Shown here piece by piece: positions 29,128 to 37,747 of a stretch of 58,369 nucleotides of DNA. This DNA is from a virus, in the IMG/VR virus record IMGVR_UViG_3300009160_000050, positions 1 through 58,369 of that record. One strand, given 5' to 3'. The first letter of the stretch is position 1, and every line of letters starts with the position of its first letter. The translations under genes and the position numbers were made by a program. The notes under the pieces were generated by a model. It had not been told where the DNA came from. It did not search any database and worked only from the letters and a program-made list of their open reading frames with translations.

Positions 29128-30447
29128 TCATCTCTTAATGATCTTTGTATTTTTATCAATTGATGAATTTATAGTAAATTTTCCTCTATTTACCAAACAT
29201 TCTTTAAGTTCAGCATTAATCATCTTCTTATTAGAATTGTCGAGGTAACTTGAGCTAATTTCATTTAGTCCACCTAGATAATCACACTCAATAATTTTTG
29301 AGTTCTTAATAAAATTGTTTGAAAAAATACTACACTCTACCAATTTTGAATGTTTTATTGTGCACCCTTCAAAGAGACACTTTTTAGCATCTGCCTCGAT
29401 TTGGCACTGATAAAACTCAATACCTTCGATCAGGATACTCTTTTTAAGTACAGTGTCTTTAACTTGTAAAGCTTTTCGGCGAGTATCATAATTAATAACT
29501 GCCTCAGTAATTCCTCCACCGACAATAAGCTTAAAGATCTTGTCCCTAATGATTCCATAGTTTGCCTCAATTAATCTAGAATCATCTCTAAGATCAACAT
29601 AAAGAGAAATATTAGGATAAAGCATCTTGAAATTAAAGTAATTTCGGGTACCATCTATTGAATTTTTAAATTCTTCGGCAATTCTAGAAATTCTCTTCTT
29701 TTCTTCTGGAGTATATTGATAATTATGCGCAAGGGTTTCGTATAGGTGTTCAATCACTAAATTAATAGCAGTTACTGCCTCTTTCTTCTTTTTAGTATAA
29801 TCCTTACCTCCAATATAATTAATTACAAGCTTTCCTTCTCCTAATTCGGAAAAGTCATTTGCAAAGAAATCAGATTCAGGAAACTTAAATTCAATTGGAT
29901 CCATTCGTTCGATAAAACTCTCAGTAACAACAGTATTATAAAGATCTCTAGGCTGAATAAAGTTTAGGTGATTTTGATAAATTTTACGATTTTCATTTTC
30001 CTGAACTGGCCAAAGCTTAAATAACTCTTCTTCGTTAATTCCCAATAAGTATTTAAACTTATTGAGCTTGTCTAGTTTCACTGAAAGATTTAACTCTGAT
30101 TCGTTTAGACGAATACGAGTCTTAACTGAGCATCGATTTGTGGTGTGGCCAACTGTGTCGATAAGGTTCATTGTTTTTAAAAACATGTGAACTGCTTCAT
30201 GGTAAGGTAAAAACCCAGTAGAAAGGCTAATTTCTTTATAGCCATTTGAATAGATTGGAGCAATCTTAAAGGATTCGTAAGTCGGTTCAAATGTTGATTC
30301 TACATCTGAGAACCATTTTACATTTTTGCCTAGTGCACGTGCAAACTTTGCAGCGGCTTCTCTTTTATTTAGAGGAGTAAAAAATTCAAAAACAAATGAT
30401 AGACTTGAATTATCATAAATTTCCTTACTTGAAATAGATTTAAACAT
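29128..30447 (-). CDS. Putative amidoligase-like (COOH-NH2 ligase) phage protein, 439 aa
   Basis: The N-terminus has the FEFFTPLNKREAAAKFARAL motif (residues 19-38), followed by a Gly/Ser-rich YKEISLSTGFLPYHEAVHMF segment and KTRIRLNESELN. This order resembles phage proteins annotated as putative amidoligases, a glutamine-synthetase/ATP-grasp-like group that joins amines to carboxylates. I matched it from memory, so this is tentative. Residues about 340-425 switch to a pentapeptide-like repeat region (GIEFYQCQIEADAKKCLFEG) that probably forms a right-handed beta-helix. It is followed by a lipoprotein gene and tmRNA upstream. If active, it could modify a peptide or wall component; it might instead be a virion protein with a degenerate enzyme fold. 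Confidence 0.45.
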   Translation of the reverse strand: MFKSISSKEIYDNSSLSFVFEFFTPLNKREAAAKFARALGKNVKWFSDVESTFEPTYESFKIAPIYSNGYKEISLSTGFLPYHEAVHMFLKTMNLIDTVGHTTNRCSVKTRIRLNESELNLSVKLDKLNKFKYLLGINEEELFKLWPVQENENRKIYQNHLNFIQPRDLYNTVVTESFIERMDPIEFKFPESDFFANDFSELGEGKLVINYIGGKDYTKKKKEAVTAINLVIEHLYETLAHNYQYTPEEKKRISRIAEEFKNSIDGTRNYFNFKMLYPNISLYVDLRDDSRLIEANYGIIRDKIFKLIVGGGITEAVINYDTRRKALQVKDTVLKKSILIEGIEFYQCQIEADAKKCLFEGCTIKHSKLVECSIFSNNFIKNSKIIECDYLGGLNEISSSYLDNSNKKMINAELKECLVNRGKFTINSSIDKNTKIIKR

Positions 30448-30476
30448 GAATCATGTCTTTATTCTATTTATACAAA

Positions 30477-30502
30477 AATCGGGCTCCAATTGGAGCCCGA
30501 TC
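30477..30502 (-). terminator. Rho-independent terminator after the lipoprotein gene
   Basis: Positions 30478-30501 form a perfect 24-base palindrome (half-site ATCGGGCTCCAA). On the minus strand it is followed directly by TTTTTG, the usual U-run. It lies 20 bases past the stop of the lipoprotein gene. Confidence 0.8.
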
Positions 30503-30521
30503 AAATTCAAAGCAGTAAATA

Positions 30522-30713
30522 TTACTTTACTTCTTTTACTGAATCTACAGCAAGTGAATCAACTGTAGCACATTCGCTAGAGTCAACTTTTACCGCTGTT
30601 GAGTCTACTGCTGGTGCAGTTGCTTCTCCTGTTCCGCTTTGACATGATGTTAAAGCAAGAGCAGAAATTACTACGAATAGTGCAATAATCTTTCTCATGG
30701 TACGTTCTTTCAT
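30522..30713 (-). CDS. Small lipoprotein, 63 aa
   Basis: From the ATG at 30713 the product is MKERTMRKIIALFVVISALA, then LTSC, a lipobox, with the acylated Cys followed by an acidic, Ala/Thr/Val/Ser-rich tail carrying repeated VDS motifs. The longer open frame from 30848 runs through the tmRNA 3' end and is not credible. The 30713 start is preceded by an A-rich stretch typical of Bacteroidota starts; 30698 (MRKIIALF) is an alternative. It is probably anchored in a host membrane during infection. A superinfection-exclusion or lysis-related role is possible, but not shown by the sequence. Confidence 0.7.
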   Translation of the reverse strand: MKERTMRKIIALFVVISALALTSCQSGTGEATAPAVDSTAVKVDSSECATVDSLAVDSVKEVK

Positions 30714-30806
30714 TTTTTTTATTAATTTATTATACAGTATTATGTATACCTTGGTTTTGGAAGTTTTTGCACTCTGACCCAACAAAGTGCAAAAACTTTC
30801 CTCGTG

Positions 30807-31212
30807 TGGACACGGTGGGATTCGAACCCACGTCCAAACAGTTGTCAAATTGACTCTTTCACAGGCTTAGTCCATTTTTCTAAAGGGACAAAATATTCAA
30901 CTGGTTCTTCACCATCGTCAGCTGACCACCAATGGGTGTGCGTTTCTTTTAATGACTTAACTGCTCAGTCAGGTTTACTCTCCAGTTATTAGACCGAATT
31001 TCACCAGTTTGCAACTTTCTTTTAAATGGGCAGTTGCCGCACCATTGGTTAGGCAGCTACTGCTACTTCACCGCTTACGAAAGACATTGCGTCTTCGAAA
31101 GTAAAAGTTGACTTTTCGTCAGTTGTTGTTTGATAGGTAGTTAAGGATTTCCATCTAACCCTGCCTGCATCATCTCAAAGAACTTACCTGCCTGTCAAAA
31201 CCGGTCGTGCCC
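30807..31212 (-). ncRNA. ssrA: Transfer-messenger RNA (tmRNA)
   Basis: On the minus strand the 5' end GGGCACG pairs with CGTGTCC at the 3' end to form a 7-bp acceptor stem (one G-U), followed by discriminator A at 30807. The D-loop analogue (CCGGTTTTGACAGG) and the T-arm (GTGGG TTCGAAT CCCAC) match tmRNA. CCA is not encoded; the next bases are CAC. About 90 nt from the 5' end a reading frame opens near GAC (31120) and ends at TAA (31049), ending in SFVSGEVAVAA, a typical hydrophobic ClpXP-type degron end. The exact resume codon is inferred. tmRNA rescues stalled ribosomes with SmpB; no smpB is seen here, so host SmpB would be used. Confidence 0.92.
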
Positions 31213-31278
31213 ATATTAATAGATCTAAATTATCTATCCGTAGTATTATATAGAAACGGGTAAAAAAAGTTTTCCGAA

Positions 31279-31286
31279 TATAAATA
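31279..31286 (+). promoter_or_regulatory. T4-late-type -10 box TATAAATA
   Basis: This is an exact match to the T4 late promoter core, 20 bases before the ATG of the baseplate wedge gene. Its presence next to a gene for a small sigma factor at 36307 makes late-promoter function likely. Confidence 0.55.
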
Positions 31287-31306
31287 ATCTAAAGAAATTA
31301 TACTAA

Positions 31307-32965
31307 ATGGCTAGTGCAACTGAAAATTTTAAGGTATTTAAACGACTTAGTGTTTATATCGAGGACATTTTAAGTCAGTCGATCAATTACTTAACGAGTA
31401 AGTTCGACCAAAACAGAGTAGTATTTACTGCAGCCTCACCATTTGGGCAGTTATTATTAGTTGTTGAAAATTTAACTCAATTAGTTTTTTACTATATCGA
31501 GGACTCAATTACCGAACTTAATATTAATGAAGCAACTCGATTGACTTCAATTTATTCCCTATCAAGTTTATCTGGACATAATCCTAGTCGAGCAGTATCT
31601 GCAGTTGGCGAAGTAAAACTTTCAACTAATGCTGGTGCAATCGATGCTGAATACGATTTTGTAATTATCCCAAACTTAACCCGATTACGTTGTTTAAATA
31701 ATGGATTAACATATATTTTAGACCTTCCACAAGACGAAGTTAGATTTTCCTTTAGCGGAAAGGATAATGGTCTAAAATTACAGATTCGTCAAGGAATCGT
31801 TGAGACTCAGACTGTTTCTGCAAAGGGCGTCCCGACTGACAGTTTTTCAATCGGCAGTCCACAAAACTTCTATGTAGATAACTTTTATGTAAACGTTTAT
31901 GTGAATGGAGAAAAATGGACCAAATATGATTCAATCTTAGATATGCCTCGTGGAGAACGTGCATACATGATAAAAACAGGAGTTACTACTGGAATAGATT
32001 TATACTTTGGTAATAATAACTATGGTAAAATACCTGGATATGGAGCTGATGTTACTGTTGAATACTTAGTAACTGAAGGAGCCAACGGAAATATTAGAAC
32101 GAATGATCCGTCTAAAGTTCAATTTGAATTTATTGATACTGGGTTTAGTATCCTAGGTGATGAAATTGATCTTAACGAATTTATTGATGCAATTACAACG
32201 CATCCTCCATTCTTCGGTTCAAATCCAGAAGACTCTAACTTAACGCGGCTTATTGCGCCTCGTATGTCAAAGAGCTTTGCTCTAGTTAATGCAGATCATT
32301 ACGAGATCTTATTGAGAAAACTTAAATTATTTTCAGTAATTACCGTTTACTTAGACGAACTAGACAATCGTATCCTAAATTTATTCCTGATTCCAGATAT
32401 CAGAAAAACTTTTAATACTGGCCAAGATTATTTTAATGCGAATATTGATCGCTTTATCTTAAGTGATTACCAAAAACAGGAACTACTAAGATTTATTGAA
32501 AAATCAGGATCTAAATTAATTTCAACAGATATTGTAATTATTGATCCTGCTCCATCTAACTATGTAATTAATACGTCAGTTATCGTTTTTGATGATGTAG
32601 ACACTGAAATTATTAAGCGCGATATTCTCAATGCCTTAGGAACTTTCTTTATTGAAAACACAAGAAGAAGTAGAATTCCAAAGAGTGACTTAATTAAAAT
32701 TATTGAGGGCGTAAATGGAGTAGACTCAGTGTCAGTTAATATTATTTCACAAAAGAATGAACTTGCAAAAATTGCAAACCCAAATGCTGTCGACGTTGGA
32801 CTTGATGAATTTAACGATATTGTGACTCTAGCAAACGAGCTTCCTCTAATTCGAGGAGGATTTAGCGATCGTTACGGAAACGTGTATGCTACTGGAATTT
32901 CAGAAGAGTCCTTAGGTGCAGTAAATATCCAGATCAAGGCAATTATGCCAAGACCAAAAATGTAA
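31307..32965 (+). CDS. Baseplate wedge protein, gp6/baseplate-J-like, 552 aa
   Basis: The segment FGNNNYGKIPGYGADVTVEYLVTEGANGNI (residues about 234-262, broken here by family wildcards) is the hallmark of baseplate J-like/gp6 proteins, which form the dimeric ring of the contractile-tail baseplate. N-terminal helices (residues 1-100) and the C-terminal region of repeated small alpha/beta domains (about 350-530, including SVITVYLDELDNRILN) agree with that family. Length is somewhat under T4 gp6 (660 aa). It is the first gene of the packaging operon, preceded by a T4-late-type box and followed 7 bases later by a small gene. Confidence 0.75.
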   Translation: MASATENFKVFKRLSVYIEDILSQSINYLTSKFDQNRVVFTAASPFGQLLLVVENLTQLVFYYIEDSITELNINEATRLTSIYSLSSLSGHNPSRAVSAVGEVKLSTNAGAIDAEYDFVIIPNLTRLRCLNNGLTYILDLPQDEVRFSFSGKDNGLKLQIRQGIVETQTVSAKGVPTDSFSIGSPQNFYVDNFYVNVYVNGEKWTKYDSILDMPRGERAYMIKTGVTTGIDLYFGNNNYGKIPGYGADVTVEYLVTEGANGNIRTNDPSKVQFEFIDTGFSILGDEIDLNEFIDAITTHPPFFGSNPEDSNLTRLIAPRMSKSFALVNADHYEILLRKLKLFSVITVYLDELDNRILNLFLIPDIRKTFNTGQDYFNANIDRFILSDYQKQELLRFIEKSGSKLISTDIVIIDPAPSNYVINTSVIVFDDVDTEIIKRDILNALGTFFIENTRRSRIPKSDLIKIIEGVNGVDSVSVNIISQKNELAKIANPNAVDVGLDEFNDIVTLANELPLIRGGFSDRYGNVYATGISEESLGAVNIQIKAIMPRPKM

Positions 32966-32972
32966 AATAAAA

Positions 32973-33218
32973 ATGGTAAAAGGAAGCATATTTCGACCTG
33001 TACTTCAGCGTCGAGAAAAAAGAAAACACGTAGGTTTTGAGTATAAAGGTCAGATCCTAAAGCGAACCCTCTCTTCACAGATGTTTGGTGTAAATGAGAC
33101 TCTTACTACTTATATTTCACAGATTGAAAAGATCGTATATGAGTGGGTCGAGGCAGTAAAGCAGATTAAGATCCACGCAAATCCTGCAGTGGACAAGTAC
33201 GAAGAGAAAATAAAATAA
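32973..33218 (+). CDS. Small basic hypothetical protein, 81 aa
   Basis: The first 30 residues are very basic (MVKGSIFRPVLQRREKRKHV) and the C-terminal half is amphipathic helix (YISQIEKIVYEWVEAVKQIK). It lies between the wedge gene (7 bases upstream) and the TerS-like gene (4 bases downstream), so it is clearly part of the operon. No family was recognised. A small baseplate or head-completion component is possible from position. Confidence 0.55.
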   Translation: MVKGSIFRPVLQRREKRKHVGFEYKGQILKRTLSSQMFGVNETLTTYISQIEKIVYEWVEAVKQIKIHANPAVDKYEEKIK

Positions 33219-33222
33219 TCGC

Positions 33223-33957
33223 ATGGCAGAGCATAATCAAAAAATGAGTAAAGAAAGTCGGCACCATTTAAAGGACGAGATTCAGGCTTTGCTCGGATCC
33301 ATTGGCGCTGAGAATAATCAAAATGATTTAGTAATCGATACTGAGATCTCAAATAAAACTAAGGCAGAGAGCCCCTATGATTTTGAGGCAATGAGTAGTC
33401 AATTTACTCTAAAAGCTAGAGAAATAACTGATTCTCTTTTTAAGAATTTTGTAGATATTGGAATCTTTGAAGAAAACGATTATGCAAAACATAAAAAGGA
33501 ATTAGATACAATTAACATTTCCAATTTCTTTTTCCAGTTAAAAACCCTAAAGATAACGATTATTAAGGTGATGGAAGAAATTACTTCCGGCAATACTCAT
33601 CCTCGTCTAATTGAAGTAATGGGGCAGTTACAAGATAAGATGGCTGCAATTACTAAAATGCAGGCAAACTATATAATCTTCTTAGAAGATACTTATCAAA
33701 AATTAAATCGAGATAAGCCAGTAAACGATGACGACCAGAAGATAGGTTCGAGTCCAGAAGAGGGACAGTTTTTTATTACAGTAGGAACTAAAAACCTTAC
33801 TAAAAGCTTACCAGCTTCGTCTCTAGAACGCCCGAGTGGTAAAACCTCCGGCTCTCTTATTAATCCAAGTAACAAGCACGAACTTATGCGAGAAAAAAAC
33901 ATTGAAATCGAATCTGATGATTCAGACGATTTTATCGATCTCACTGAGATAATCTAA
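33223..33957 (+). CDS. Terminase small subunit-like protein, 244 aa
   Basis: The central helical region with GNTHPRLIEVMGQLQDKMAA (about residues 124-143), followed by a long helix FLEDTYQKLNRDKP, fits the core of T4-type small terminases (the PRxxEVxGxL pattern). It precedes the large terminase gene by 7 bases, the usual order. Acidic, disordered ends flank the core, and the C-terminus is strongly acidic (IESDDSDDFIDLTEII). TerS binds DNA and regulates the packaging motor at the portal. It is longer than T4 gp16 (164 aa). Confidence comes from both motif and position. Confidence 0.65.
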   Translation: MAEHNQKMSKESRHHLKDEIQALLGSIGAENNQNDLVIDTEISNKTKAESPYDFEAMSSQFTLKAREITDSLFKNFVDIGIFEENDYAKHKKELDTINISNFFFQLKTLKITIIKVMEEITSGNTHPRLIEVMGQLQDKMAAITKMQANYIIFLEDTYQKLNRDKPVNDDDQKIGSSPEEGQFFITVGTKNLTKSLPASSLERPSGKTSGSLINPSNKHELMREKNIEIESDDSDDFIDLTEII

Positions 33958-33964
33958 ATTACGT

Positions 33965-35944
33965 ATGAGAGATATAATGTCAAATAGCGGCGCATTCACG
34001 TCTCGTAAGATTTCTAGAATAGGCGGAGATGACGACGATACTAACACCTCGATATGGACCACACTTCGTATTCAAAAGATTCTTGATGAAATCGATAATG
34101 GATTAGATATTAAAGGTCTACATAATTCTCCATTTAAGGATAATGACGTTAACTTGAAACGTGCAAATCTGCCGTTTGAATATACACCCGACGAGTGGAA
34201 AGAGCTTTCAAAATGTAAAGAAGATATTATCTATTTTGCACAGAATTACTGTTATATTCAAACTGGAGATGGAGTTAAACTAATTAAAGAAGCTGGAGGG
34301 TTACGTGATTTCCAAGAACAGATCCTTCTTGCATTTATGAATAATAAAATGAATATTTTAATGGCAAGTCGACAAACTGGTAAATCAGTGACCTCTGCTA
34401 TTTTTATCTTGTGGTTCTTGCTTTTCCATGCTGAAAAAACTGCACTAGTTGTTGCCGATAACTTTACAACTACTCGAGAATTATTAGATAAGTTTAGAAT
34501 TTCATTAGACAACCTTCCATTTTTTATGAAGCCTGGAATCAAGCACGTAAATACTGGAAATATTAAATTTGATAACGATAGTCGTATTGTTTGTAGAACA
34601 ACAACTAAAAAATCAGGTATTGGTCTTACTGTAAACTTACTATACATTGATGAGTTTGCGCATATCGACCAGGCAAAATTAGATGAGTTCTATCGAGCAA
34701 TCTTTCCCACTATCACCGCTGACCCTAATTCCAAATCAATTATTACTTCCACGCCAAATGGTAAAAACAAGTTTTATGATATTTGGGTAGATGCAATTGA
34801 AGGAAAAAGCAGTTATGTTCCTCTTCGTGTGGATTGGTGGCAGGTTGCTAATCGTGGTGAAGAGTGGAAACAGCAAGCGACTGCAGATATTGGAGGAATC
34901 GAAGATTTTAATCAGGAATATGGACTACAATTCTTCTCTTCTGATGAACTCTTATTAGGCTCGACTGAACTTAAGAGATTAAACAATATTAAAGTTGAAT
35001 ACATGCATTCACGACTTCCTCTTAGCGAGGATCGCGTGTATATTAATGACTACTTATTATTCCATCCAAAATACGTAACTCGAGAAATAGACGATTGGAA
35101 AAATGATCCAGCCAATTATGTATTTACTATTGATACTGCAGATGGAGTAGGCGGCGACTATTCAGTTTTAAATATTTACAAAGTAGTGGCGATGCCAGTT
35201 TCTGAATTACTTAAGAAAAAAGATGCAGTCAGAAACGAGTTAGACACGATTTCGCTTGTACAAGTTGGAGTTTTCCGATCTAATGAACTAGACGTAACTC
35301 AATTTTCAGCAGCAGCCGAGTTCATTACATACAGAATATTTAACCCAGACAAAGTCCGTATTGTGCTTGAGATGAATCATAAAGGAGAGATCGTTCACTC
35401 TAGATTCTCAGATAATTCTAATTATTGGACTGGGCAGTTTGTACATAGTAAACACACTGAAATGGCAGTGCAAGCCAAACTTGGATTAAGACTTGGACCG
35501 ACGAACAAAATAAAATACTGTGAGAGATTCAAATATCTTATCACTATGAATAAAATTATTCCAACTGATTACTTAACTTTTATGGAGTTAATGTCATTTG
35601 GAAAAACAAAAGGCGGGTCATACCGTGGTCAAAATGGAAACGACGATCTTGCCATGACATCAGTTAACCTGGCACCATTTTTTGACTCTCCACAGTTCTG
35701 GGATCTAGGAGTAGACACCTATGAAAATATGCCTCCTGCATATAGAAAAGAGATTGAAGAAAAAATATTTAACATATATCGTGAAAATAACACGAAGAGT
35801 TTGTATAATTTTGAAGAGCTGAAACGACTAAACACAATACAAGACACATCCGTTCCTGCAGCTAAACAGACCGCAACCAATGTATTTGATTTAGAATCAC
35901 TTGAACAAATGAGAAAAATAAAGAACAGATTTTTTAATTCTTAA
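33965..35944 (+). CDS. Terminase large subunit (packaging ATPase/nuclease), T4 gp17-like, 659 aa
   Basis: Walker A is ASRQTGKS (residues 134-141) and Walker B is LLYIDEFAHI (225-234), followed by a coupling motif ITSTPNGKNKFYD. The C-terminal RNase-H-like nuclease domain shows the first acidic motif TIDTADGVGGDYSVL (near 390) and a later GNDDLAMT motif. Length fits gp17 (610 aa). The enzyme pumps DNA into the prohead and cuts concatemers. Two ATGs (33965 and 33977) are possible starts; neither has a Shine-Dalgarno sequence. It ends the packaging operon, and a new promoter region follows. Confidence 0.95.
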   Translation: MRDIMSNSGAFTSRKISRIGGDDDDTNTSIWTTLRIQKILDEIDNGLDIKGLHNSPFKDNDVNLKRANLPFEYTPDEWKELSKCKEDIIYFAQNYCYIQTGDGVKLIKEAGGLRDFQEQILLAFMNNKMNILMASRQTGKSVTSAIFILWFLLFHAEKTALVVADNFTTTRELLDKFRISLDNLPFFMKPGIKHVNTGNIKFDNDSRIVCRTTTKKSGIGLTVNLLYIDEFAHIDQAKLDEFYRAIFPTITADPNSKSIITSTPNGKNKFYDIWVDAIEGKSSYVPLRVDWWQVANRGEEWKQQATADIGGIEDFNQEYGLQFFSSDELLLGSTELKRLNNIKVEYMHSRLPLSEDRVYINDYLLFHPKYVTREIDDWKNDPANYVFTIDTADGVGGDYSVLNIYKVVAMPVSELLKKKDAVRNELDTISLVQVGVFRSNELDVTQFSAAAEFITYRIFNPDKVRIVLEMNHKGEIVHSRFSDNSNYWTGQFVHSKHTEMAVQAKLGLRLGPTNKIKYCERFKYLITMNKIIPTDYLTFMELMSFGKTKGGSYRGQNGNDDLAMTSVNLAPFFDSPQFWDLGVDTYENMPPAYRKEIEEKIFNIYRENNTKSLYNFEELKRLNTIQDTSVPAAKQTATNVFDLESLEQMRKIKNRFFNS

Positions 35945-35949
35945 CGTTT

Positions 35950-35970
35950 TCTTAGTATTATTATATAGAC
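35950..35970 (+). promoter_or_regulatory. Possible promoter before the sigma-factor operon
   Basis: The string TCTTAGTATTATTATATAG lies about 20-40 bases before the ATG at 35989. The first nine bases recur at 47910-47918, also about 30 bases before a gene that follows a transcription end. It lacks the TAAATA box and may represent an earlier expression class. Confidence 0.3.
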
Positions 35971-35988
35971 CGAAAAAATCAATCAGTT

Positions 35989-36303
35989 ATGCAATCTTTA
36001 AAATTCAATGGAGATATTACGTTAGACGAAGTCTTCAACCAACACCGAATCTTAATCTATAACAATGTGTTGGATGCAATTCAAAAGAATTACAAAGATC
36101 AGACAATTGAAGAAATAAAAGTCGTAACCATTACGTTAAACAACATTGAGTATTCAATAAACCTTTCTAGAAGTAAATTTGTTAGTGGTCTCGAAAACGC
36201 CATCTCTTTTTACGAAGCAGCTGAGGAATATGAGAAATGTCAAAGCTGCGTGGACATCATCAAAGATCTTAATAAGAAAAAAAAGAGAAAAGCAACTAAC
36301 TAA
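35989..36303 (+). CDS. Hypothetical protein upstream of the sigma factor, 104 aa
   Basis: This is a small mixed alpha/beta protein. The C-terminal helix FYEAAEEYEKCQSCVDIIKD followed by a KKKKRK-type basic tail resembles the UVR-like helical hairpin motif (YEEAAxLRDxI) of nucleic-acid-associated proteins. It opens the operon containing the sigma factor, which starts 3 bases after its stop. A role as transcription cofactor (by analogy with T4 gp33 next to gp55) is tempting, but there is no sequence likeness to gp33, so this is only a positional guess. Confidence 0.6.
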   Translation: MQSLKFNGDITLDEVFNQHRILIYNNVLDAIQKNYKDQTIEEIKVVTITLNNIEYSINLSRSKFVSGLENAISFYEAAEEYEKCQSCVDIIKDLNKKKKRKATN

Positions 36304-36306
36304 CAT

Positions 36307-36933
36307 ATGGGATACGAAGAAATAAATGGTAAAATCAACTTACGCATTCAGGAAATATCAGAAAAACTACTAAATGGAGAAATAACTGAGCCTGAAAGAA
36401 ACGAATTAGCACAACTCATCTATCCAAAATTAAAGTTCTATGTCTGGAAATTCTGTAAAAATGAATTTGATACAGAAGAGGCTTTACAATATGCGTTAAA
36501 ACGTATATTTAAAAATGTTGCTCAATTCAATTTTGAAAAAGGTAGATTTACTACATGGATTTATACAATTGCCCGTAATGAGACTTTATATTATCTTTAT
36601 CACAAGAAAAAACACAATCACCTTGACATAGATGATCTTTATCCAAAAGTAGATCGTCCTGATGACTTTGAAGATAATAAAACTTATCATCTTGATATTG
36701 AAGAACTTTATGCAAAAACCGTACATGAGATATTTAATATTAATGATGAGGTGATGAAGAATATTGCAATCGACAAGATGATAAAAAACAAAAAAGTTAA
36801 GCAGATTGCAACTGATTATGAAATGAATGAAAACACTGTAAAAACCAAACTTCGAAAAATAAGAATCGATATTCGAGATGCAGTAATTAAAGAAAATCCA
36901 GACCTAGAAGAAAAAATAAGAATGTTAATATGA
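36307..36933 (+). CDS. RNA polymerase sigma factor, ECF/gp55-like late sigma, 208 aa
   Basis: Sigma region 2 is seen at about residues 44-105: [20 protein letters not shown], then [19 protein letters not shown], the core- and -10-binding helices. Region 4 is the C-terminal helix-turn-helix [20 protein letters not shown] (about 165-184). The length and lack of regions 1 and 3 fit ECF sigmas and T4 gp55 (185 aa), which directs late transcription from TATAAATA. It overlaps the next gene by 4 bases. The window's recurrent TAAATA boxes are its probable targets. Anti-sigma control is not visible. Confidence 0.85.
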   Translation: MGYEEINGKINLRIQEISEKLLNGEITEPERNELAQLIYPKLKFYVWKFCKNEFDTEEALQYALKRIFKNVAQFNFEKGRFTTWIYTIARNETLYYLYHKKKHNHLDIDDLYPKVDRPDDFEDNKTYHLDIEELYAKTVHEIFNINDEVMKNIAIDKMIKNKKVKQIATDYEMNENTVKTKLRKIRIDIRDAVIKENPDLEEKIRMLI

Positions 36934-37391
36934 TGTTTGATAAAACTAATCCAATTAGAGTATTTAAGAATCTCAAAGATTCAATTGAAGACCTAGCAAA
37001 TTTCTATAAATACCAAAAAATTATCTTTGAGCTTCAACGCGAAGGCAAGTTAGAGGCAATCGGTTTCTCATTAGATTCTGATGCAAACCTATATCTTGGG
37101 ATAAACTTAAATCCTGAAATTTTGCTCTATTCTGAAACTTCATCCGGGCCTGCCGAACTTAGAATGGTCAGTGAACGGATGAAAAAATACACAGATTTTC
37201 TAACAAAAGAAGGTATCCTTGACTTTGTTAAAGTAGAGTATGATCGCATCCAGACAGAAGCATATTATGGATATATCCTTCAAGTAAAATATGACTTCAA
37301 AAAGTATAGAAGAGGTAGTTTTATTTATGGAATCAGCTACTTTCTTGCAATGATAGCCTCTATTGCAACCCTAGTATTATTTTTAATCTAA
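36930..37391 (+). CDS. C-terminally membrane-anchored protein, 153 aa
   Basis: The first 125 residues are soluble, with amphipathic helices and a short strand region ([20 protein letters not shown]). A single hydrophobic segment closes the protein ([19 protein letters not shown]), so it is a tail-anchored protein. ATG overlaps the sigma factor stop by 4 bases, indicating translational coupling. A membrane anti-sigma factor would be expected to sit here, but those usually have an N-terminal sigma-binding domain of known type, which I do not see. Function is unknown. Confidence 0.55.
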   Translation: MMFDKTNPIRVFKNLKDSIEDLANFYKYQKIIFELQREGKLEAIGFSLDSDANLYLGINLNPEILLYSETSSGPAELRMVSERMKKYTDFLTKEGILDFVKVEYDRIQTEAYYGYILQVKYDFKKYRRGSFIYGISYFLAMIASIATLVLFLI

Positions 37392-37407
37392 TATTTTCTT
37401 AAAAACC

Positions 37408-37423
37408 AAATAAATAATAAAAA
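37408..37423 (+). promoter_or_regulatory. Late-promoter-like box
   Basis: AAATAAATAATAAAAA ends ten bases before the ATG at 37433, the closest match to the box at 20061-20073 and 56579-56594. Confidence 0.5.
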
Positions 37424-37432
37424 TCAAATACT

Positions 37433-37747
37433 ATGAAAAGATTTGACGAATTTTTAACTAAACACTGGACAAAAATTGTATTAATTCTATTAATTACAAT
37501 TTTTGTAAATACTTGCAGCAATCCAAATAAGACTGTAAACAAACGTATTGACTCTCTTTCAGTTAAGGTAGATTCACTTACTACTGAAATCAATACTATT
37601 AAAGCTTCAACTTTAACTAAAACTGATCTTCAGATTGAAGGACTAAAGGTTGAAAAAAGAATGATTCAATCAACTGATCGCCGCATCCTAGATGTAAACA
37701 GGCAATCTGAAATTGACCAAGAGTTGAAAAAATTAGAAGGAAAATAA
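37433..37747 (+). CDS. Membrane-anchored coiled-coil protein, 104 aa
   Basis: The N-terminal hydrophobic helix (WTKIVLILLITIFVNTC) follows a short charged stretch and acts as a signal anchor; the Cys does not sit in a standard lipobox. The remainder is coiled coil (IDSLSVKVDSLTTEINTIK). Its last base is shared with the ATG of the next gene (AATGA). The arrangement resembles small phage inner-membrane proteins such as spanin subunits, but no partner outer-membrane lipoprotein is adjacent. Function is uncertain. Confidence 0.55.
   Translation: MKRFDEFLTKHWTKIVLILLITIFVNTCSNPNKTVNKRIDSLSVKVDSLTTEINTIKASTLTKTDLQIEGLKVEKRMIQSTDRRILDVNRQSEIDQELKKLEGK

Noticed and set aside
25046-30447. Invertible fibre cassette
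   Set aside because: The fibre genes are reversed and abut the upstream gene, but I found no flanking inverted repeats and no recombinase gene in the window.
30811-30833. An ordinary tRNA 3' half
   Set aside because: The T-arm belongs to the tmRNA; no anticodon arm is found within tRNA distance, and the matching acceptor strand is about 400 nt away.
30714-30848. Longer lipoprotein reading frame starting at 30848
   Set aside because: It runs through the 3' end of the tmRNA and gives a non-conserved N-terminus; the signal peptide starts at 30713 or 30698.
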